NCBI RefSeq assembly: GCF_035492835.1
Contig: NZ_DATJIY010000160.1
Location: 34,235 to 98,234 of the forward strand
Direction: 5' to 3'
Length of the DNA stretch: 64,000 nt
Source of the DNA: Dinghuibacter sp035492835
GTDB lineage: Bacteria > Bacteroidota > Bacteroidia > Chitinophagales > Chitinophagaceae
Part shown: positions 59,009-64,000 of the stretch, piece after piece
How positions within the stretch are numbered: position 1 is the stretch's first letter
Layout: each line of letters opens with the position of its first letter
Position numbers and translations under genes: made by a program
Notes under the pieces: model-generated
Seen by the model: the letters and a program-made list of their open reading frames with translations, nothing else
What the model was told of the DNA's origin: nothing
Databases searched by the model: none

Positions 59009-60427
59009 ATGAAGAAATATTGCATATTCGCTGTGTGGCTCATGACCGGTGGCGCGGCCGGGGCGCAAGGCGTGACGTTTGGTGGCTCGGATACCGCCCT
59101 CACAAAAGCCTTCGCCTGGGCTAAAGCGCAAGCCCTGCACTACAAAGGCAAACCGGCCGACCCCGTGGGGCCGTGGTATGAATCGGCGCTGCCACCCCGG
59201 GACGCGTTTTGTATGCGGGACGTGTCGCACCAGGCGGTGGGAGGCGCCATCCTCGGTCTGGACGCGGAAAACAAAAACATGCTGACGCTCTTCGCGCGCA
59301 ATATATCCGCATCCAGGGACTGGTGTTCTTATTGGGAAATGAACAAATACGGTGTGCCCGCGCCCGAGGACTATCGCAGCGACAAAGAATTCTGGTATAA
59401 CCTCGACGCCAATTTCGACGTGTTGTGGGCGACCTGCCGGCTAGCGGCCTGGACCGGGGACAGCAGCTATATCGATGCGCCCGTATTCAAGCGCTTTCAA
59501 CAGCAATCGGTGGGGGCGTACATCGACAGCTGGGTATTGCAACCCGACTCGCTGCTGACGCGGCCAGCGCACCCCAACGCGCCAACGCCCTTTAACGAGC
59601 AGGACGCCTTCGACCGCTGTCGCGGGCTGCCGTCCTATTCCGAGGGGATTCCGAATATGAAGATAGGCGTGGATCTGGTGGCGGCGCTCTACCGGGGTTT
59701 GATGACATATGCCGGGATAGTACGCGGAAAGGAAGCCGCGACATATACGGCGCTCGCGGAACGATACAGGCAACACCTCGAGCGCGATTGGTGGAGCGAC
59801 ACCCTCGGCCGCTACCACACCTGGTACAGCAACGACGGCCAGTTTGGCCTGGGGGAAGGCGAGACCTTCCTGCTGTGGTTCGACGCCCTCCACGATACCG
59901 CGCGCGCCCGCCGCACCATCGGGCATCTGGCATCCGTACGATGGAATATGGAGAATACCTCCTATCTGCCCTATCTCTTTTACCGGGAAGGTTTTTGGGA
60001 CACGGCGCGACGGACGATCCTCTATCTCTCGGACCCCTCCACCGCGCGCCGGGAATACCCCGAGGTATCCTTTGGCGTCGTGCAGGGGGTCGTGCTGGGA
60101 TATATGGGTGTGGATGTAGTGCCGGGAACCAGGGTCGTTACCACGGTTTACCGCGGGGAAGGGAACGCATGGCTGAAGGACCTGCCGGTACTGGGAACGA
60201 CCCTTGAGGTGCGGCACTTGTCAAAGACCTCGACCGCAATTACAAACACCGGCCACCGGCGTATCATCTGGAGGGCCGGTTTCAACGGCGCCTACAGGAC
60301 AGCGGTCGTAAACCGAAAACGCGTGGCGATGAAACAACAAACGGATAAATGGGGCCGGGTGACCTCTTACGCGGACGTCCCGCTGGAGCCCGGGCAGCAG
60401 GCGCTAGTAGGGGATATGCGCCGTTAA
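59009..60427 (+). CDS. Second putative six-hairpin glycosidase (PUL2)
   Basis: Exported protein of 472 residues. Signal peptide MKKYCIFAVWLMTGGAAGAQ, then an (alpha/alpha)6-type domain with PPRDAFCMRDVSHQAVGGAILGLDAEN, WCSYWEMNKYGVPAPEDYRSDKEFWYNLDANFDVLWAT, WYSNDGQFGLGEGETFLLWFDALHD and a small C-terminal beta part. The CMRDVSHQA motif recalls six-hairpin glycosidases where an aspartate next to arginine is catalytic. I cannot assign a family number. It starts five bases after the preceding enzyme, so the two are co-translated and probably act in sequence. Confidence 0.7.
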   Translation: MKKYCIFAVWLMTGGAAGAQGVTFGGSDTALTKAFAWAKAQALHYKGKPADPVGPWYESALPPRDAFCMRDVSHQAVGGAILGLDAENKNMLTLFARNISASRDWCSYWEMNKYGVPAPEDYRSDKEFWYNLDANFDVLWATCRLAAWTGDSSYIDAPVFKRFQQQSVGAYIDSWVLQPDSLLTRPAHPNAPTPFNEQDAFDRCRGLPSYSEGIPNMKIGVDLVAALYRGLMTYAGIVRGKEAATYTALAERYRQHLERDWWSDTLGRYHTWYSNDGQFGLGEGETFLLWFDALHDTARARRTIGHLASVRWNMENTSYLPYLFYREGFWDTARRTILYLSDPSTARREYPEVSFGVVQGVVLGYMGVDVVPGTRVVTTVYRGEGNAWLKDLPVLGTTLEVRHLSKTSTAITNTGHRRIIWRAGFNGAYRTAVVNRKRVAMKQQTDKWGRVTSYADVPLEPGQQALVGDMRR

Positions 60428-60458
60428 GGTGCATCCGTGCGAAAACTGTCGTTTTATT

Positions 60459-60824
60459 CTACAAAACGAGTATCTGCCGGATGGCGCCCGCCAATTCCTG
60501 TTGCAACATCGGTTTGTGGATAAACCAGGCGGCGCCGAGGCGAAAGGCGCGGTCTATATAACCCTTTTCACTATGGATACTGATGATCACCACGGGTAGT
60601 GCGGGCCATTGTTCCTTTATACTTTGTAGCGCCTCCAGGCCGTTGATGACTGGCATAGTGATATCTGCGACCACAAGGTCCCAGTCATGGCTGGTTACCG
60701 TCGAAACGAGCTGGAGCCCGTCTTCCACTTCGCCGAATGACGCATCCGGCCAATCATCCCGGATGATTTGGATGATGAGTTGCCTCATCGTGGCGTGGTC
60801 GTCGGCTATGAGGAATCGAAGCAT
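60459..60824 (-). CDS. Stand-alone receiver-domain protein
   Basis: A 121-residue response regulator with only the receiver: FLIADDHATMRQLIIQII, phospho-acceptor D54 in LVVADITMPVINGLEAL, serine in VIISIHSEKGYIDRAF and lysine in WFIHKPMLQQELAGAI. No output domain follows. The start is the ATG at 60824; a longer frame to 60914 would run into the promoter box. It has its own promoter downstream of the NarL-type gene. It may act as a phosphate sink or a diffusible partner of the nearby kinase. Confidence 0.88.
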   Translation of the reverse strand: MLRFLIADDHATMRQLIIQIIRDDWPDASFGEVEDGLQLVSTVTSHDWDLVVADITMPVINGLEALQSIKEQWPALPVVIISIHSEKGYIDRAFRLGAAWFIHKPMLQQELAGAIRQILVL

Positions 60825-60913
60825 GCTATTAGAAGGGTTGAAAGTAGCCGGATTTTTTAGTAACGGATAGCGGCCAAATGCCAGGATATTTGTAGCGGTA
60901 CCGCCACAAGACA

Positions 60914-60921
60914 CAAAGATA
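60914..60921 (-). promoter_or_regulatory. -7 promoter box TATCTTTG for the receiver gene
   Basis: Exact TAnnTTTG match in the gap after the NarL-type gene, 89 bases before the ATG at 60824. The leader contains the palindrome GCGGTACCGC at 60895-60904. Confidence 0.5.
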
Positions 60922-60928
60922 AAAAAAA

Positions 60929-61555
60929 TTATATGAGCTTGTGTTCAATACAATAGCGGGTTAAGTCGGCATTGGCATGTACGTGCATCTTTTTCAATAC
61001 CCTTGCCCGGTAGCTGCTGGCGGTACTGGGGCTGATGCTCAACAGCTCCCCGATCCGGGTCAGCGATTCTCCCGAAGCCAGCAACCGCATGACGTGGAGC
61101 TCCCGGTCGGACAGGGCTTCATGCACCGGTTTTTCATTGTTGGAATATATATCCTCCGCCAGCTTTTCGGCCAGGGTTGGGGTGATGTATTTCCTGCCGA
61201 GCATGATCCAGCGGATCGCCTTTTTGAGCTCGTCGGGGTGGGCGTCCTTGTTGAGGAAACCCGAAGCGCCGGCTTTCAGGACCCTGGCGCCATAGACTTC
61301 CTCCGGGTGGATGCTGAGCACCAGCGTCGGCACCGTCGGAAAGTGTTGCCTGATGTCCTGTATGATTTCGAGCCCGCTACGACCGGGCATCGACAAATCG
61401 CTGATGATCAGGTCCCATTCTCCCAGCAATGCCTTTTTAAAGAGGGTCTCCGCGTCGCTCACCTCGGTCACGTCCGCGCTGGGGAAGTCTTCGAGTAAAA
61501 CGTCTATCAGACCCCGGCGCACGATGGCGTGGTCGTCAGCTATCAGGATGCGCAT
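60929..61555 (-). CDS. NarL/FixJ-family response regulator
   Basis: Response regulator of 208 residues. Receiver: RILIADDHAIVRRGL, D53 in LIISDLSMPGRSGLEII, serine in LVLSIHPEEVYGARVLKAGASGFLNKDA. C-terminal LuxR-type HTH: ALSDRELHVMRLLASGESLTRIGELLSISPSTASSYRARVLKKMHVHANADLTRY. It overlaps the upstream PAS/GAF histidine kinase gene by 20 bases, a typical cognate pair. Targets unknown. Confidence 0.95.
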   Translation of the reverse strand: MRILIADDHAIVRRGLIDVLLEDFPSADVTEVSDAETLFKKALLGEWDLIISDLSMPGRSGLEIIQDIRQHFPTVPTLVLSIHPEEVYGARVLKAGASGFLNKDAHPDELKKAIRWIMLGRKYITPTLAEKLAEDIYSNNEKPVHEALSDRELHVMRLLASGESLTRIGELLSISPSTASSYRARVLKKMHVHANADLTRYCIEHKLI

Positions 61556-63929
61556 GTGGTTTCATTTTTTGGTGAAGAGGTATAGCTATTTCGATGGCTG
61601 TGCCCTTTCCTGGTTGTCCCTCGATATCGAACGTGCCGCCGATCATCCGGGTGCGCTCGTCCATTCCCAGAAGGCCAAGGGTGCGCTTTGTCTTTATATC
61701 CGACTTGTTCAGCCCCTTGCCGTTGTCACGGATGCGCAGACAGATGCCCTTGCGGTCCGAATGGAAATCGATGTCGACATGGGTCGCCTCCGCGTGCCGG
61801 GCGATGTTGGTCAGGGCTTCCTGGAATATCCGGAATAGGTTGGTGGAGATGCGGGGCTCTATCGTTCCCGCGCGGTCGGTGAACACGGCCTTGACCGCGA
61901 GGCCGAAATGTTTCTCGAATTCCTCGACCTGCCACTTCATGGCTTCCACCAGGCCGAGGTCATCCAGGATGCCGGGGCGCAGACGGGTGGCAATGCGGCG
62001 GATCGAGTCTATGCCTTTGCCGACCATATCCGTGATCGACAAGACGAGCTCTCCCATTTCCTTATCCCCGGCGGCCTTTCTGCCCAACCGGTATAGCGCG
62101 AGCTTCACCGCGGTGAGCTGCTGCCCGAGGTCGTCGTGGATGTCCCGGGCTATGGCGGTCCGCTCTTCCTCACGGATGTTTTGCAGGTGGGCGGCCAACT
62201 CCCGGAGCCGCTCGGTGGTCTCCCGGATGGTCTCCTGCGCACGGACCTTGTCGGAGAAGTCGACGCCCACGCCCAGCAAACATTGTTCGCCTTCGTAAAC
62301 AAGGGATTTACCCGTAAAAAAATAGGGTATTTTTTTGCCGGACTTCAGTAAAAAACCGGCTTCCACGCTATCCTCCCCGCTCACGAAGACGTTCTCGATC
62401 TTGGCGCGCAGGAGTTCCTGTTCTCCCTCGTCAAAAAAGTTGAGGGGATGCAGCCGCCTCATTTCCTCCGGGCTATAGCCGGTAACCTTTTCAAAATTCG
62501 TGTTCCAGCGGATAAACCGGCCTTCCAGGTTGTACAGGTAAAATACGCCGGGCAGGCTGTTGATGATGGAATCGGACAGATTCCGTTCACCCGCTATCTT
62601 TTGCTCGGCCGTCTTCAATTCCGTTATATCCGTGATCGTGCCCACGTATCCGACCACCTCTCCCGCCGCGTCCAATTCGGGAACGGCCTGCCCCAAAACC
62701 CAGGAGACCTTGCCATCCGGGTGCAAAAAACGGTAGGCTGTCCGGGAGGGCGTTTTCGTGGTATGCGCTTCTTGCCACGCCCAGTCCAGCGACGCGCGAT
62801 CCTCCGGGTGCACGGCTTCCAGCCATCCCCATTGCAGGGCCTTGTCCGCGGGCATCCCCGCGATGGCGCACCAGCGGGGGTTGACATAGGTGGTGGATCC
62901 CTCCGCGTCGGTGTGGAAGACGCCGACCGGGGAGGTCTCCGCCAGGGTTTGGTAGCTGCGCTCGCTTTTTATCAGGGCGGCTTCGGCGTCCTTGCGGCGC
63001 TCTTCGCGTTCCATGACGCCCAGCGCAAAAGAAATGTCGGTGGCCACGTCGTCGAGCAGACCGACCTCTTCGGTATCGAAAAAGTTCCTGATGTCGGCGT
63101 AGAGGGAAAATAACCCGATGACCTTCCCCGATCGCCGTATGGGTAGGCCGATGGAGGAATAGAAACCCCTGCTCAATGCTGCTTCGCGCCAGGGCGCCAT
63201 TTCCGGCGCTGCTTCGATGTCGTTGCAGATATAATGAGCGCCCTCCCGGATCGTGCGGCCGCCGGGGCCGAGGTTTTCCATGGGCCCGGTTATAGGGACC
63301 GCCTTTATCCTGGACAAATAGTCCTCTTCCGCTCCCGCGTGCACAACGGGAACGATGTACTCATTCCTTTCGTCGACCAACCCGACCCAGGCCAGCCGGA
63401 AGCTCCCGGCCTCCACGGCGATGCGACAAGCTTCGGCATACAGTGCGCGCTCGTCGGTGGACTTTACGATGGTCTGGTTGATCTGGCTGATGAAACGGTA
63501 GAGCCGGTTGATCTTGACGAGCTTTTCTTCGTATTTTTTTCTTTCGGTGATGTCCTGCAGGTTGACGATGAGCCCCCGGATGTCGGGGTCCTGGAGCCTG
63601 TTGGTCACCGTGCCTTCGAGCCAGATGTAGTGCCCCTTTTTGTGTAGCATGCAGGATGCCAGCGGGACGGCGGCGCCCGGGTTATCGAGGGCCCTGGCAA
63701 ACGCGTTTTTTACTTCATCGACCCGCTCGGGGTGCAACAGGGACTCGGGCATTTCTTTCAGCTCGTCATTAGCCCAGCCCGTTATCCGCTCTGCGGAAGC
63801 GCTCCTGAACAAAACGTGCAGGTTTTCGTCCAGGAGCGCGATAAATCCCTGGTGGTTTTCAACCAACGCGCGGAACAGGTTCGCCTCTTTGCTCGTGAAT
63901 GTTGCAGCAGCACTTTTCGGTTCGGGCAT
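61536..63929 (-). CDS. PAS/GAF multi-sensor histidine kinase (NarX-type HisKA_3)
   Basis: Cytoplasmic sensor kinase of 797 residues without membrane helices. Domains in order: PAS (about 20-135, LFRALVENHQGFIALLDEN), GAF (about 150-310, ERALYAEACRIAVEAGSFRLAWVG), PAS (about 330-440, YQTLAETSPVGVFHTDAEG), PAS (about 455-570, INSLPGVFYLYNLEGRF), HisKA_3 with the phospho-histidine near 596 in AIARDIHDDLGQQLTAVK, and HATPase_c ending RMIGGTFDIEGQPGKGTAIEIAIPL. The ATG at 63929 is chosen over a TTG nine bases upstream. The kinase, the NarL-type regulator and the lone receiver form a signalling cluster; the cue is unknown. Confidence 0.95.
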   Translation of the reverse strand: MPEPKSAAATFTSKEANLFRALVENHQGFIALLDENLHVLFRSASAERITGWANDELKEMPESLLHPERVDEVKNAFARALDNPGAAVPLASCMLHKKGHYIWLEGTVTNRLQDPDIRGLIVNLQDITERKKYEEKLVKINRLYRFISQINQTIVKSTDERALYAEACRIAVEAGSFRLAWVGLVDERNEYIVPVVHAGAEEDYLSRIKAVPITGPMENLGPGGRTIREGAHYICNDIEAAPEMAPWREAALSRGFYSSIGLPIRRSGKVIGLFSLYADIRNFFDTEEVGLLDDVATDISFALGVMEREERRKDAEAALIKSERSYQTLAETSPVGVFHTDAEGSTTYVNPRWCAIAGMPADKALQWGWLEAVHPEDRASLDWAWQEAHTTKTPSRTAYRFLHPDGKVSWVLGQAVPELDAAGEVVGYVGTITDITELKTAEQKIAGERNLSDSIINSLPGVFYLYNLEGRFIRWNTNFEKVTGYSPEEMRRLHPLNFFDEGEQELLRAKIENVFVSGEDSVEAGFLLKSGKKIPYFFTGKSLVYEGEQCLLGVGVDFSDKVRAQETIRETTERLRELAAHLQNIREEERTAIARDIHDDLGQQLTAVKLALYRLGRKAAGDKEMGELVLSITDMVGKGIDSIRRIATRLRPGILDDLGLVEAMKWQVEEFEKHFGLAVKAVFTDRAGTIEPRISTNLFRIFQEALTNIARHAEATHVDIDFHSDRKGICLRIRDNGKGLNKSDIKTKRTLGLLGMDERTRMIGGTFDIEGQPGKGTAIEIAIPLHQKMKPHAHPDS

Positions 63930-64000
63930 GAACGACAAGGTAGAGTTTTTTTACCGTTGCGGCAATATGTGCGCTTGGGTCAGATCGTCTTGACTTCGCC

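Noticed and set aside
1..64000. Mobile elements, prophage, CRISPR, defence islands, rRNA or tRNA genes
   Set aside because: No transposase, integrase, phage structural gene, spaced direct-repeat array, Cas protein, restriction system or tRNA cloverleaf was seen on either strand.

Overview
The window looks like chromosome from a GC-rich member of the Bacteroidota, most likely Chitinophagaceae; this placement is an inference. The evidence is two SusC/SusD pairs, a one-protein hybrid two-component sensor (HTCS), LytTR histidine kinase/regulator pairs, lipoprotein signals of the MKT..CKK type, an imuA-imuB-dnaE2 cassette, and the Bacteroidota promoter element TAnnTTTG in front of many genes. Gene density is very high: convergent genes often overlap by 4 to 76 bases and operon genes often share ATGA. 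I see no rRNA, tRNA, CRISPR array, insertion sequence, prophage or integrase.

Layout. 1-6.4 kb: an MscS channel (cut by the window edge), a nitronate monooxygenase, an NTF2-like protein, a small unknown, a YjlB-type cupin, a PqiA-like membrane protein and an unknown membrane protein. 6.4-12 kb: the mutasome operon imuA-imuB-dnaE2, with a 23-bp palindrome in its promoter region and a small divergent gene. 12-19.5 kb: a DUF3050 protein, a TetR/isochorismatase-like pair, an ApbE-DUF2271 / PepSY / triple-repeat cluster, DoxX, and an EXPERA-SDR pair. 19.5-27.2 kb: Hsp20, a lipase maturation factor-like protein, a HAD phosphatase, a LytTR two-component pair, DUF4395 plus a cysteine-desulfurase-like PLP enzyme, DUF983 and AraC. 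27.3-32.8 kb: a beta-lactamase-fold/M28 peptidase fusion, a second LytTR pair, and DUF2809 plus an MpaB-type oxygenase.

32.8-44.6 kb is polysaccharide utilisation locus 1 (PUL1): an HTCS sensor, SusC, SusD and one polypeptide joining a GH5-like and a GH35 catalytic domain. 44.6-49.5 kb is a small redox/stress cluster (AhpD-like, two SDRs, Crp/Fnr, DinB, AraC, DoxX) in which two FNR-geometry palindromes precede the two SDR genes. 49.5-60.4 kb is PUL2: SusC, SusD, a GntR/LacI-type regulator, a sodium-solute symporter and two (alpha/alpha)6-type putative glycosidases. A tandem 10-bp repeat (CAGACTAGAY) occurs in front of both SusC2 and the first of these enzymes, so it is a good candidate for the GntR operator. 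60.4-64 kb holds a stand-alone receiver, a NarL-type regulator and a multi-PAS/GAF histidine kinase.

The points I find most worth following are the PUL2 operator, the Crp/Fnr-type sites, the two enzyme fusions (GH5-GH35 and beta-lactamase-M28), the shared control region of the mutasome and its small neighbour, and the repeated placement of promoter boxes only 4-7 bases before start codons, which predicts leaderless mRNAs.
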